DNA of 64,000 nucleotides from Corynebacterium sp. sy039 (GTDB lineage Bacteria; Actinomycetota; Actinomycetes; Mycobacteriales; Mycobacteriaceae). Below, in pieces: positions 53,274 to 61,341 of the stretch. The stretch is taken from positions 62,001-126,000 of the forward strand of contig NZ_CP042325.1 of the NCBI RefSeq assembly GCF_007904105.1, read 5' to 3'. The notes beneath the pieces were generated by a model. That model ran no database searches and was not told where the DNA came from. It saw only the letters and a list, made by a program, of their open reading frames with translations. Within the stretch, counting starts at the first letter, position 1. Each line of letters starts with the position of its first letter. Position numbers and translations under genes: made by a program.

Positions 53274-54524
53274 GTGAATAAAGATTCTTCATCATTTTCT
53301 TCATCGTCATCCATACCATTGAGCGGTTTTATCGGTCTAGCTCTTATCTTCGCTGCTGGCCCTTTGGGGACGGATATGTTCCTTCCGTCTATTCCTGCGA
53401 TCACGGAAGCGCTTTCGACTGATGCTGCTAGCACTCAGCTGGCGATCACCACGTTCATGATTGGTATGGGGCTGGGTCAGGTTATTTTCGGCCCAGTGTC
53501 TGACAAACTCGGTAGACGCCGTTTGTTGATCCTTGGCACCATCCTTGGGTTGGTTGCCAGCGTTGTTTGCTCCTTAGCTTTCAGTATTCACATTCTGATA
53601 GCAGCTCGCCTGCTACAGGGTATTGCTGGCGGGATTGGTGCTGTGCTGGTGCGCGCTATTATCACTGATCGTTCTAGCACTGCCGACGCTGCGAAAAGTT
53701 TTGCGCTTCTCATGGCTATCAATGGTGTGGCTCCTATTGTGGCTCCACTCATTGGTGGGGTGTTGCATGAGGTCACTGGTTGGCGTGGGGTCTTTTGGGT
53801 ACTCGCTGTGATTGCGGTGGCGCAGTTGTTTGTGGCGTTGCGTAATCCTGAAAGCCTGCCGGTGGGTAAACGTGCCCAGGGGAGTGTGATGCATACGTAT
53901 CGCACCATGGGAACCTTGTTGAGTAGACCGGATTTTGTGGGGCATGTGCTGATTTTTGGGTTTGGTTTTGGAACTATGTTTGCTTTTATTGCGGGTTCTT
54001 CCGTGGTATTCCAAACGCAATTGGGAATGTCCCCGGTGGTGTATTCCGTGCTTTTTGCTATTAACGCCAGTTCGCTCATTGTGATGAGCGTGTTGAATGT
54101 TCGTTTATCTGGTGTGGTGAGTCCGCGTGTATTACAGAAGTGGGGGTTGGCGTTGATTGCCGTTGGTTCCCTTGCGTTATTGCTGGTGGCGTTTCTGCTT
54201 ACTCCTCATGTGAAAGGTGCAAGTGTTACTGATGGTGAGGCTGCTCCTATCTGGTTCATTATTGTGTGTCTTGTATGTACGGTCATTGCTACTTCAGGCA
54301 ATGGTTTGTTGATGGCAAACACTACCGTGCTAGCACAGGGTATTGCTGCACGTCAGGCTGGTGCGGGTTCTGCGGTTTTGGGTGCAACGCAGTTCCTGGT
54401 TGCGGGGCTTGTGAGTCCAATGGCGGCCTTGGGAGCCGATAAATTGTTGATGCTTGCTGTGACAATGTGTGCCTCAGCAGCGATTGCTCATGTAGGTAAT
54501 CTGTGCGTCGTACGGGCTGCCTAG
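53274..54524 (+). CDS. Bcr/CflA-family MFS drug/peptide exporter
   Basis: 416 residues with twelve membrane segments. The family motif GPLGTDMFLPSIPAI lies near residue 28 and the MFS loop FGPVSDKLGRRRLLILG follows. Bcr-type proteins export bicyclomycin and small peptides. The N-terminal Ser run (SSSFSSSSS) is notable. Start at GTG 53274. A deleted copy of its first and last parts lies at 54864-54950. Confidence 0.87.
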   Translation: MNKDSSSFSSSSSIPLSGFIGLALIFAAGPLGTDMFLPSIPAITEALSTDAASTQLAITTFMIGMGLGQVIFGPVSDKLGRRRLLILGTILGLVASVVCSLAFSIHILIAARLLQGIAGGIGAVLVRAIITDRSSTADAAKSFALLMAINGVAPIVAPLIGGVLHEVTGWRGVFWVLAVIAVAQLFVALRNPESLPVGKRAQGSVMHTYRTMGTLLSRPDFVGHVLIFGFGFGTMFAFIAGSSVVFQTQLGMSPVVYSVLFAINASSLIVMSVLNVRLSGVVSPRVLQKWGLALIAVGSLALLLVAFLLTPHVKGASVTDGEAAPIWFIIVCLVCTVIATSGNGLLMANTTVLAQGIAARQAGAGSAVLGATQFLVAGLVSPMAALGADKLLMLAVTMCASAAIAHVGNLCVVRAA

Positions 54525-54543
54525 GTCAATATTTTTGGTGGGT

Positions 54544-54780
54544 TTAGGTGCTATGATTTGCCTTTGTGTGTTGAATCCACCCAAGACTAAGCGATACTAA
54601 GCCAGCCACACCAACAAAAAATGAAATATCAGTCCACCATATAATCCAGGCTGATGCGTTGCGTTCTATTCCTCTATCTTCGAGTATTCGGTATTCAATG
54701 CCATTGGCGATGAGTGAAATTATGAAAGATATAGCAGCAATGGCAATGATGATAATGCTGTATTTAACTATCTTGGTCAT
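54544..54780 (-). CDS. Small two-helix membrane protein
   Basis: 78 residues from ATG 54780, SD AGTGAGG upstream. Two hydrophobic helices and a Trp-rich stretch (ASAWIIWWTDISFFVGVAGLVSLSLGW). No family recognised. It lies between the MFS gene and its deleted copy. Confidence 0.55.
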   Translation of the reverse strand: MTKIVKYSIIIIAIAAISFIISLIANGIEYRILEDRGIERNASAWIIWWTDISFFVGVAGLVSLSLGWIQHTKANHST

Positions 54781-54863
54781 AGTGTGCCTCACTTTCAGTG
54801 GAGTTTTATTATGCCCCAAGTGTTATGTCTCAGACAAGACCCAATTTTTGATATACCAGAGTG

Positions 54864-54950
54864 GTGAATAAAAATTCTTCATCATCTTCAATACCACTGA
54901 GCGGTTTTATTGCTCATGTGGGTAATCTGTGCGTCGTACGGGCTGCCTAG
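54864..54950 (+). pseudogene. Deleted copy of the Bcr/CflA MFS gene
   Basis: The 28-codon frame encodes VNKNSSSSSIPLSGFI followed directly by AHVGNLCVVRAA. These are the first and last parts of the MFS protein at 53274-54524, joined in frame with about 1.16 kb missing. The flanking upstream TTTTTGATATACCAGAG is also shared. This shows a tandem duplication followed by an internal deletion. Confidence 0.85.
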
Positions 54951-55010
54951 TTTTAATATTTATGCACCATATGTGTTGTTTTGCTGGGGGATGCGTCGTA
55001 AAATTAAGCA

Positions 55011-56219
55011 ATGAGTAGCCGCACACCAGGTAAAACCATTTGGGCACTGTCGCTTGCCACATTCATCAACCGTTCCACGGGTTTCTTGGGTCTTTTCGCA
55101 GCGATATTCTTTTCCTCAACTGGAATGAACCAGCAGACCATTGTCATTGCACTGTTTATTGCGGGAATCGCAGGCATTGTTGGTTCTATCCTCGGTGGGC
55201 GCTTAGCTGATGTGTGGGGTAAAAACACGGTGCTCATCGTGAGCACTGCTGTGAATATCTGCCTGTTTTTCTTGCTTGGGGTAGTGGATTATTCCCGCAC
55301 CTGGTGGGTCATTGCCATATCGGCTGCGAGCATTTTGCTGTCCCAGGCTTTTGTGGGCCCAGCATCAGCGCTGGTTGCTGAGTCAGCCAAACCCGAGGAA
55401 CGGGTTACACGTTTTGCGTTTTACCGCATTTTCGTGAACGTCGGCAGTATTGTTGCTCCTGCTTTGGTGGGGTTAATTGGTAGAGATCATTTCCATACGC
55501 TCTTTTTCATTTCTGCGCTTAGCTCGCTCATCGTACCCGTGATTCTTTACGCTGGGCGAGATACGCAGGATACATCACATAAAACTGAATCCCAGGGCTC
55601 GCCTGAGGGTGGGGAAACGTCCTCAGCTATTCATTCTGAAAGCGGATTTACCAAGCATATGAGCCTGGCGTTGACGCTGGTTCTTGTGACTATGGCGTGC
55701 ACAATGGTGATCTATGCGCAGCATCAGAGTGCTGTGCCGCTGCGGCTGGATACCTTTTCTGGTGGTGTGCAATTGTATTCTTTGCTGCTGATTATCAACC
55801 CTGTGATTGTGATTGCTGTGGAATATCCGCTGAGCCATCTCATTAAACGCCTTGCAGCAAATACTGCGCTGATGCTGGGTGTTTTCATTATGGCTGTGGG
55901 GGTGGCAGTCACTGGCTATTTTGCGGAAAATATGGCACTCGCTATTTTCGGGTGGGTGTTGTTTTCCCTTGGTGAATGTATTTTCGCCCCAATGTCCAAT
56001 ACCTATGTTTCACAATTAGCGTCCGACGCCACCCAATCCGCTGCCCAGGGAAAACTTGCCGCTTTCCAATCTGGTGGGGCAGCGCTTGGTCCCAGTATCG
56101 GCAGCTGGATGTTCTTTAACACTCACGACGGTGTGTGGTTGGGCTGTGTGGCATTAAGCATCGTGAGTGTTGTGCTTATACGAATCGCAGGAGGGCTTGC
56201 GCAATCGCAGCGAGCGTAA
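55011..56219 (+). CDS. MFS exporter paired with an ATP-grasp ligase
   Basis: 402 residues with twelve predicted segments. The loop GGRLADVWGKNTVLIV and a central hydrophilic loop (TQDTSHKTESQGSPEGG) are visible. It ends 55 bp before the ATP-grasp gene on the same strand. In bacilysin-like systems a ligase (BacD) and an MFS exporter (BacE) are neighbours, so it may export the ligase product. Confidence 0.8.
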   Translation: MSSRTPGKTIWALSLATFINRSTGFLGLFAAIFFSSTGMNQQTIVIALFIAGIAGIVGSILGGRLADVWGKNTVLIVSTAVNICLFFLLGVVDYSRTWWVIAISAASILLSQAFVGPASALVAESAKPEERVTRFAFYRIFVNVGSIVAPALVGLIGRDHFHTLFFISALSSLIVPVILYAGRDTQDTSHKTESQGSPEGGETSSAIHSESGFTKHMSLALTLVLVTMACTMVIYAQHQSAVPLRLDTFSGGVQLYSLLLIINPVIVIAVEYPLSHLIKRLAANTALMLGVFIMAVGVAVTGYFAENMALAIFGWVLFSLGECIFAPMSNTYVSQLASDATQSAAQGKLAAFQSGGAALGPSIGSWMFFNTHDGVWLGCVALSIVSVVLIRIAGGLAQSQRA

Positions 56220-56274
56220 AGCAGTAAGAATCCGGTAGTGGGCATGAGACAGTGACTAGGAAAAGGAGTTTCTA

Positions 56275-57564
56275 ATGGCAACCTTGATAGTAGATCCTTT
56301 TAGCTCAGGTGCATATTACCCTGACCTGCTAAAACAAGCCGGAGTGGAGTATTATGTTGTGCGCACTCAACGTTCCCTCGATAGTGGCTTATCCGACGGC
56401 ACCCCTATTCCCGACCTGTTGGCAGACAATGTTGAACTATCCGATGTTACTCAACTCGTGCAGCTATGCCATGAACACGCCATTGACAGGATCATCATAG
56501 GTGCAGAATCAGGTGTGCCCTGTGGTGAAGCACTCAAAATCGAACTCGGACTAGCAGCTAACCTCCCCGACAAAGGACAACGCTTCTGGAATAAACAATG
56601 CCTCTACAATTTTCTGTCCGAAAAGAACGTTCGAGTTCCCAAGCAGTGGGCAATTTTCAATGCGGAGGATTTAGCAGGGGATATAGAGGGTGAATCCTGT
56701 GCTGGTGTGCTGGCAGATCTCCCGTATCCCGTCGTCGTAAAGCCCGATGTGGGAGCAGGAAGTGTTGGGGTGCGCATAGTGTCCGACGCTAAAGCAGCCC
56801 ACGCAGCTATCCAAAACATAGTGTCACAGGCAGGGTTCTTCGGCACAACGCCTGCGCGGGCAATTGTGCAGGAATGTGTTTCCGGACGGGAGTACGTCGT
56901 GGATACTTTCAGCGAGCATGGCAATCACCACATCAAAGCTATATGCACTTACGATAAGCACCCATCTTCCACAGGCTCTATGGTGTATGACCGCCTGCGC
57001 TGGCTCGACGAACACCAGGAGGAAACCGACGTGCTGACTCATTTTGCGCAATCATATCTTGAGGCGCTGAACCATTGGCATGGGGCGGTTCATGCGGAAA
57101 TGATCATTGATGATCACGGGCCCTGCCTGATTGACTTGGGTGTTCGCCCACATGGTGCTGGGCACCCGCTGAAAACCTTTGCGCTGACAGGGGATTCCCA
57201 ACTGCACGCTGAGGTGCGGGCTGCGGTGGGGGAGGGCACGGCGGACACTGAGCTGCGTACTGGGGTAGATGCTGGGCCGGAAACGGGGGTGGCGTCGTAC
57301 CGGCTACTCAAACAAGCCACCATTGAGTTTCTGAGTGTAGATCGGTCGCGCACAATCAAAACAGACGCTAACCCCCAAGAACTTTTAACACTCCCGGGTG
57401 TAATCTCCGGGGAAATAAACGCCACACCAGGTACGACGTACCCCGAGACGCACTCCCTGCTGGATTCCGAAGCACTTGGTCTGGTGTTTATTGAACAGGA
57501 ACGAGCAGGAAGAAGCAATAGCGATGTGCTCCGGAGCGCTTTTGAGGCGATGTTGGAGGGGTAG
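56275..57564 (+). CDS. ATP-grasp amino acid/carboxylate ligase
   Basis: 429 residues. N-terminal Rossmann-like part, then the ATP-grasp core: YPVVVKPDVGAGSVGVRIV (ATP-binding Lys and Gly-loop), EYVVDTF, and HAEMIIDDHGPCLIDLGVRPHGAGHP (metal-binding site with the RPHG motif of CARNS/BL00235-type ligases). AAAAGGAG lies before ATG. Such enzymes join a carboxylate to an amino group with ATP, often making dipeptides. The product here is unknown. Confidence 0.82.
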   Translation: MATLIVDPFSSGAYYPDLLKQAGVEYYVVRTQRSLDSGLSDGTPIPDLLADNVELSDVTQLVQLCHEHAIDRIIIGAESGVPCGEALKIELGLAANLPDKGQRFWNKQCLYNFLSEKNVRVPKQWAIFNAEDLAGDIEGESCAGVLADLPYPVVVKPDVGAGSVGVRIVSDAKAAHAAIQNIVSQAGFFGTTPARAIVQECVSGREYVVDTFSEHGNHHIKAICTYDKHPSSTGSMVYDRLRWLDEHQEETDVLTHFAQSYLEALNHWHGAVHAEMIIDDHGPCLIDLGVRPHGAGHPLKTFALTGDSQLHAEVRAAVGEGTADTELRTGVDAGPETGVASYRLLKQATIEFLSVDRSRTIKTDANPQELLTLPGVISGEINATPGTTYPETHSLLDSEALGLVFIEQERAGRSNSDVLRSAFEAMLEG

Positions 57565-57632
57565 CTTATATCTTAAAAAGCTTGTAGTATAGATAACACT
57601 GGGTATGATATAACTCTGGAAGAGGTGCTTTG

Positions 57633-57935
57633 ATGACTTTGGATATAGACCAAGAAGCAATGACAATTAACCTGACCAAAGCCCGTGAGATTTTAGGCGA
57701 CATTGTTGCTAGAGCTAGTCATGGTGGTGAAAGAACTTATATTACCCGTAATGGTAAAATTGCGGCAGTAGTTGTACCAGCTGAGCAGATGAAAGAAATA
57801 GACCAGCTCCTAGAGCGGCTGGAAGATCTTGAGGATACCATTACAGCACTCGAGTTTGATCTCAACAGGGAAAATGAAAAAACACAACCTCTTAGCGAGT
57901 TTATTCGTGAACTCGAAGCAGAAGACAATACCTGA
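57633..57935 (+). CDS. Orphan Phd/YefM-type antitoxin
   Basis: 100 residues from ATG 57633. The N-terminal part INLTKAREILGDIVARASHGGERTYITRNGKIAAVVVPAEQM matches Phd/YefM antitoxins. A coiled-coil-like acidic C-terminus follows. No RelE/Doc toxin is adjacent; instead an in-frame 56-codon stretch with a membrane segment follows the TGA stop. Confidence 0.75.
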   Translation: MTLDIDQEAMTINLTKAREILGDIVARASHGGERTYITRNGKIAAVVVPAEQMKEIDQLLERLEDLEDTITALEFDLNRENEKTQPLSEFIRELEAEDNT

Positions 57936-58106
57936 GATAGAGCAAAGCAATGGAGCAGATACTGGTTTACTGCTGCTGTCTTTTCCATTTTTATGCTTTC
58001 ATTGTGTATTTTCATGTACTGCGATTACCATCATCATCTAATTCGAACCCTACTACGTCGAGAGAATCTTCCAGGTATTGGATATGCTCCTGCTAGTTCT
58101 GTGTGA
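57936..58106 (+). other. In-frame extension after the antitoxin stop, membrane-like
   Basis: After the TGA at 57933-57935 the same frame stays open for 56 codons (DRAKQWSRYWFTAAVFSIFM..., one hydrophobic helix, then HHHLIRTLLRRENLPGIGYAP). There is no start codon before the hydrophobic part. It may be a disrupted C-terminal part or chance. A further short frame at 58146-58319 is unsupported, so 58107-58315 shows nothing else convincing except the repeat. Confidence 0.3.
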
Positions 58107-58131
58107 GTTGTCTATATGTAATCCGTGTTCT
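58090..58131. repeat. Dispersed ~43-bp repeat, copy 2
   Basis: TAGTTCTGTGTGAGTTGT...TAATCCGTGTTC is similar to 9568-9610, with about eight mismatches. Both lie after antitoxin genes. Confidence 0.5.
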
Positions 58132-58315
58132 GATTAGTGCATATAATGAGCGCAAATAATAAATCGGCAGTAATTAACGTCGTTAGTGGAGATGCTAGAC
58201 AGTTGTGTTTTGGGCAAAATCCCGTGCCTCGCGAACCTAGAGTCTTCACTCCATTACCGGTTTTAGCTAGTGAGAGAAAGTTAACAGATAAGGTGAGTAC
58301 CGGATTATCTGTTCT

Positions 58316-58507
58316 TTAGGAGTTCTTACCTTCTTTATATAGAGAGTAGGATTGTACTGCCATAAGAGCGAACAGGGCCCAGAATAGACCTGTACTGTTA
58401 TTGTGAATGGGTGCCCAGTACACCGCGCCGAATAGTGTTACAACGGCGAGAATGACTGAGAGTGCAAGCCAAAGGGTACGGAGTGTATTGTTCTGAGTCT
58501 CGAACAT
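58316..58507 (-). CDS. Small two-helix membrane protein
   Basis: 63 residues from ATG 58507, with GAAGGAG upstream on the minus strand. Two hydrophobic helices (LWLALSVILAVVTLFGAVYW, GLFWALFALMAVQSYSLY). No family recognised. Confidence 0.6.
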   Translation of the reverse strand: MFETQNNTLRTLWLALSVILAVVTLFGAVYWAPIHNNSTGLFWALFALMAVQSYSLYKEGKNS

Positions 58508-58662
58508 AATATTCAGGGGCTCCTTCTTCAAAAATAGAGAGAGACTAACGTAAAAGCATTTTACCATCGTTTTTTGATGTGCAGGACTGGTGGATTGCTT
58601 CAATTGGAGAAGAAGTTAGGTTGATGTATGTTCTATGCTGGTTAACAAAGGAGGGGATGTTT

Positions 58663-59226
58663 ATGAGCACTCTAACAGCAATCGACGTTGCTGCGTATAT
58701 TGAAAAGAGAGGTTTTGCAGGTAATTCCTGGAAGCTTCAGAAGCTTACTTATTATGCGCAAGCGTGGGTTGGTGCGTGGACTGGTAAGCCTTTGTTTTCT
58801 GATGAAATTGAAGCCTGGCGAGATGGTCCTGTGATTAGAGAACTGTACAAAAGTGACCGTTACCATCGTATTGGTGGTGAGCTTGCTGGTGACGTCACAA
58901 AGCTAACCGATGCTGATAAAGCAATGATTGATTCCGTGCTGCGGTTTTATGGGCAGAATACAGGTGAGCAACTCATTGAACAGACCCATAGCGAAAAGCC
59001 TTGGATTGATAGTCGAGAAGGCTGCGCTCCACACGAGCATTCATCGAGGCTGATTCCATTCTCAGCAATGGTGAAATACTATGCGCAGAAAGCAATGCAG
59101 TCTAGAGACGTTCCGAAAGCACCGATTATTGATGTCGCCTTACCTGAGGAAAAGGTAGTTGAGCAGTCTTTTCTTAAGATGGAAGATAAATGGTCTGTAA
59201 CCCTTGAATGGCTTAAAGACAAGTGA
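58663..59226 (+). CDS. panA: Panacea-domain (DUF4065) antitoxin
   Basis: 187 residues from ATG 58663, 9 bp after AAAGGAGG. The Panacea signature KLQKLTYYAQAWVGAWTGKPLFSDEIEAWRDGPVIRELY is clear. Panacea domains are antitoxins that pair with many toxin types. Its stop overlaps the Doc toxin start by 4 bp (GTGA), which identifies the partner. Confidence 0.9.
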   Translation: MSTLTAIDVAAYIEKRGFAGNSWKLQKLTYYAQAWVGAWTGKPLFSDEIEAWRDGPVIRELYKSDRYHRIGGELAGDVTKLTDADKAMIDSVLRFYGQNTGEQLIEQTHSEKPWIDSREGCAPHEHSSRLIPFSAMVKYYAQKAMQSRDVPKAPIIDVALPEEKVVEQSFLKMEDKWSVTLEWLKDK

Positions 59227-59606
59227 CGCACGAATTTCGTCTTGATATAGATGTCGTCATTGCTCGGAATGCAATAATCAATCGAAGTGACGTTGCCTCT
59301 TGTTTACTTGATCGTGGAAAACTCGAATCGGCACTAGCAAGACCTTTGCACACTTTTGATAAGGAATTACTCTATCCAACGATTTTCCATAGAGCTGCAG
59401 CTTTATTGGAAGGTATTGCAGCTGCTCATGCATTTTATGATGGGAATAAAAGGACTGCGTGGTTGTCATGCAGTGTTTATCTTGAACTTAATGGGATTGA
59501 TATTGAAGCGGATCCTGTGGAGGCGGGTCAACTTGTTGTGGCTCTCGTAAATCACAAGATTGATGTGGAATACGTTGCGTCATGGCTAATACAGCATATG
59601 CAGTAG
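59223..59606 (+). CDS. doc: Doc-type Fic toxin
   Basis: 127 residues from GTG 59223. The Fic motif HAFYDGNKRTAW near residue 71 is complete for the Doc subtype (HxFxDGNKR). Doc kinases phosphorylate EF-Tu. The partner here is the Panacea antitoxin, not Phd. Active-site residues are all present. Confidence 0.9.
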   Translation: MTHEFRLDIDVVIARNAIINRSDVASCLLDRGKLESALARPLHTFDKELLYPTIFHRAAALLEGIAAAHAFYDGNKRTAWLSCSVYLELNGIDIEADPVEAGQLVVALVNHKIDVEYVASWLIQHMQ

Positions 59607-59645
59607 TATCAATTTCATCTTTTGGTGAGTTGGCTTGTTCTGTAA

Positions 59646-60260
59646 TTAAGTCATCTCCAGCTCAGGTTCTTCCGCCTGAGCTTGTTCCAGAACCTCTTTA
59701 GCGGCAGAGAGGTTAATAATTCCAATAACAATTCCAATAATTACATCCGGCCAGATTGATAGCCACACTATTGTGATAATTCCACCCAGAAGTATCAGAA
59801 TATTGGCAAAAATATCATTACGCGCAGCGAGCCACGCGCCGCGCGCTAAAGCGCCGGAACCATGCCGCAAACGCATAAGTAATAATGCGCTCATCATATT
59901 GATGATCATGGCAAAAACGGCTGTGAATGATAATGCAAAAGGCTCAGGTGGATTTCCTGATAGGATTTTCCATATCGCCATTCCAAAAGCGGCAAAAGCG
60001 GGAATTAAAATGAGTGCCGCTAACCCAAAACTTGCTTTTCGACGAGCTATCACAGACCACCCTAGAGCTGCAAGAACTAGAAAATTGATGAAGAAATCCT
60101 CAAGGAAATCGGCGGCGTCGGCAAAAAGAGAAGCAGAACCAATAAGGCCCGCGATAGTCACTTCTGCCACACAACCCACAAGATTAAGGGCAGCAACAAT
60201 AGCGACGATTCTGCGTGCTTGTTTGTTGAGAGAATGTGCGGTGAGGTCGTGCTCTGTCAT
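59646..60260 (-). CDS. CDF-type cation transporter-like protein, altered metal site
   Basis: 204 residues with six membrane segments and the CDF pattern LIGSASLFADAADFLEDFF in helix 2 and AARNDIFANILILLGG in helix 5. The usual H-x-x-x-D pairs are A-D-x-x-x-D and N-D-x-x-x-N, so the zinc-binding His residues are missing. No C-terminal cytoplasmic domain. It may have different ion specificity or be inactive. Confidence 0.75.
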   Translation of the reverse strand: MTEHDLTAHSLNKQARRIVAIVAALNLVGCVAEVTIAGLIGSASLFADAADFLEDFFINFLVLAALGWSVIARRKASFGLAALILIPAFAAFGMAIWKILSGNPPEPFALSFTAVFAMIINMMSALLLMRLRHGSGALARGAWLAARNDIFANILILLGGIITIVWLSIWPDVIIGIVIGIINLSAAKEVLEQAQAEEPELEMT

Positions 60261-60266
60261 GCTTTC

Positions 60267-60410
60267 TTAAATTAGCACCGTAGCTAGGATGGTGGTATTT
60301 TCGGTTGTTTTGCTGGTAACTTCATTCACTGCACTGATAATTCGTGCAAGCAGGGGATCGGTGACGCTGAATTGTGTATCTGCGTTATATGATACAGCGG
60401 TTCCTACGGA
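60267..60410 (-). other. Possible gene remnant upstream of the CDF gene
   Basis: A 47-codon frame without a start codon (SVGTAVSYNADTQFSV...LLARIISAVNEVTSKT...) ends at TAA 60267-60269, 6 bp before the CDF start. It reads like the C-terminal end of a protein but matches nothing I recognise. The rest of 60411-60509 shows nothing else. Confidence 0.25.
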
Positions 60411-60509
60411 TTACAGTCACAACATCGGTATCCGACACAACAGGGCGTTCTAGCTACCGAACAAATTTTAGACACACTTTTTGTCCCTTAACCCCCTTAA
60501 CCCAAAAAA

Positions 60510-60547
60510 CGACCCTGAACTAAAAGCTCAGGATCGGAATTTCTTTT
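60510..60547 (+). terminator. Terminator-like hairpin without an upstream gene
   Basis: CGA-c-CCTGA (60510-60518) pairs with TCAGG-a-TCG (60528-60536), followed by GAATTTCTTTTTATTT. No plus-strand gene lies before it, so it may end an unannotated transcript. Confidence 0.5.
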
Positions 60548-60620
60548 TATTTGCAGGTGATTCCTGCTCAGTAAGCACTACTCTACCGTCTCCACCGTCA
60601 TAACGTAAACCTGGATACAC

Positions 60621-60647
60621 AAAGACCTCAGCTCAGCTGAGGTCTTT
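60621..60647. terminator. Bidirectional terminator-like palindrome
   Basis: AAAGACCTCAGC (60621-60632) pairs with GCTGAGGTCTTT (60636-60647), a stem closely related to the terminator at 47763-47796. Confidence 0.6.
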
Positions 60648-60713
60648 GGATTGATACGCATATGCGCCTGGCATATGCTCCTAGGAGAGATATTAGTAGG
60701 AAGGATCCTTGCC

Positions 60714-61136
60714 TTGGAAAATCAGCAGATGTTAAAGCAGTTGGAGCAGAGGATCGAATATCTGTCTGTCCAGGTTGAACGGCTAATAGAGATGCAACAT
60801 CCTTATCCATCTCCAATGATGGAGTTCCGAAAGGTTGCGATGTTAACTGGGCTAACCTTCGAGCAGGAAGCACTAGCCCGAAAGCTTCTTGGAGCAGTGC
60901 TAGTTTTCCAACGTGACCGAAAAGTGGATATCGAAAAGGGACTGTTGCCTTTCCCGGAGGAAACCATAACGCTATTTAAGGACTATGCCGACGACGGAAT
61001 GATTGACCACAATCGAATAATAAATTTGTTAAAAACGTTTATTCCAGGTGGCGGTAACGTGGCGCAAGAACTACTCGCGGCTTGGGAAGTATCCCAGTCT
61101 GAAATTAGACGGAGTTATGGGCACGACGTGAACTGA
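60714..61136 (+). CDS. Hypothetical protein with N-terminal coiled coil
   Basis: 140 residues from TTG 60714 with AGGAAGG about 10 bases upstream; a longer start runs into the terminator and is unlikely. Residues 1-30 (ENQQMLKQLEQRIEYLSVQVERLIEM) are coiled-coil-like. The rest is soluble and helical. No family recognised. It lies next to the AbiF-type remnant. Confidence 0.6.
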   Translation: MENQQMLKQLEQRIEYLSVQVERLIEMQHPYPSPMMEFRKVAMLTGLTFEQEALARKLLGAVLVFQRDRKVDIEKGLLPFPEETITLFKDYADDGMIDHNRIINLLKTFIPGGGNVAQELLAAWEVSQSEIRRSYGHDVN

Positions 61137-61273
61137 ATTTGTTACTGCTTCCATGTAGTGTTGACTTCAATGTCTGAACTGTGTATATCGCCATGTGATT
61201 ACCCTTGGACAGGGTATCTGCGTTTCGAGGGTTGTGTTTGGGCTAGATGTTGTATTAAAATCTCTCTCAACAC

Positions 61274-61338
61274 GACCGGTTCCGCTGCCCGCCTAGGTGG
61301 GAGTCCAGGGCCGGTCCCTTTTCTAATCCGGGGGGATT
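61274..61338 (+). ncRNA. Structured leader RNA before the AbiF-type gene
   Basis: GACCGG (61274-61279) pairs with CCGGTC (61311-61316). Inside, CTG (61285-61287) pairs with CAG (61306-61308), and CCCGC (61288-61292) pairs with G-T-GGG (61297-61301). A second hairpin AATCC-gggg-GGATT (61325-61338) holds the G-rich ribosome binding site. AbiF-family genes have an associated structured RNA that acts as an antitoxin; this is a candidate. Confidence 0.5.
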
Positions 61339-61341
61339 GTA

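Noticed and set aside
58146..58319. 58-residue ORF near the second dispersed repeat
   Set aside because: No ribosome binding site, no recognisable features; it ends in the convergent gene.
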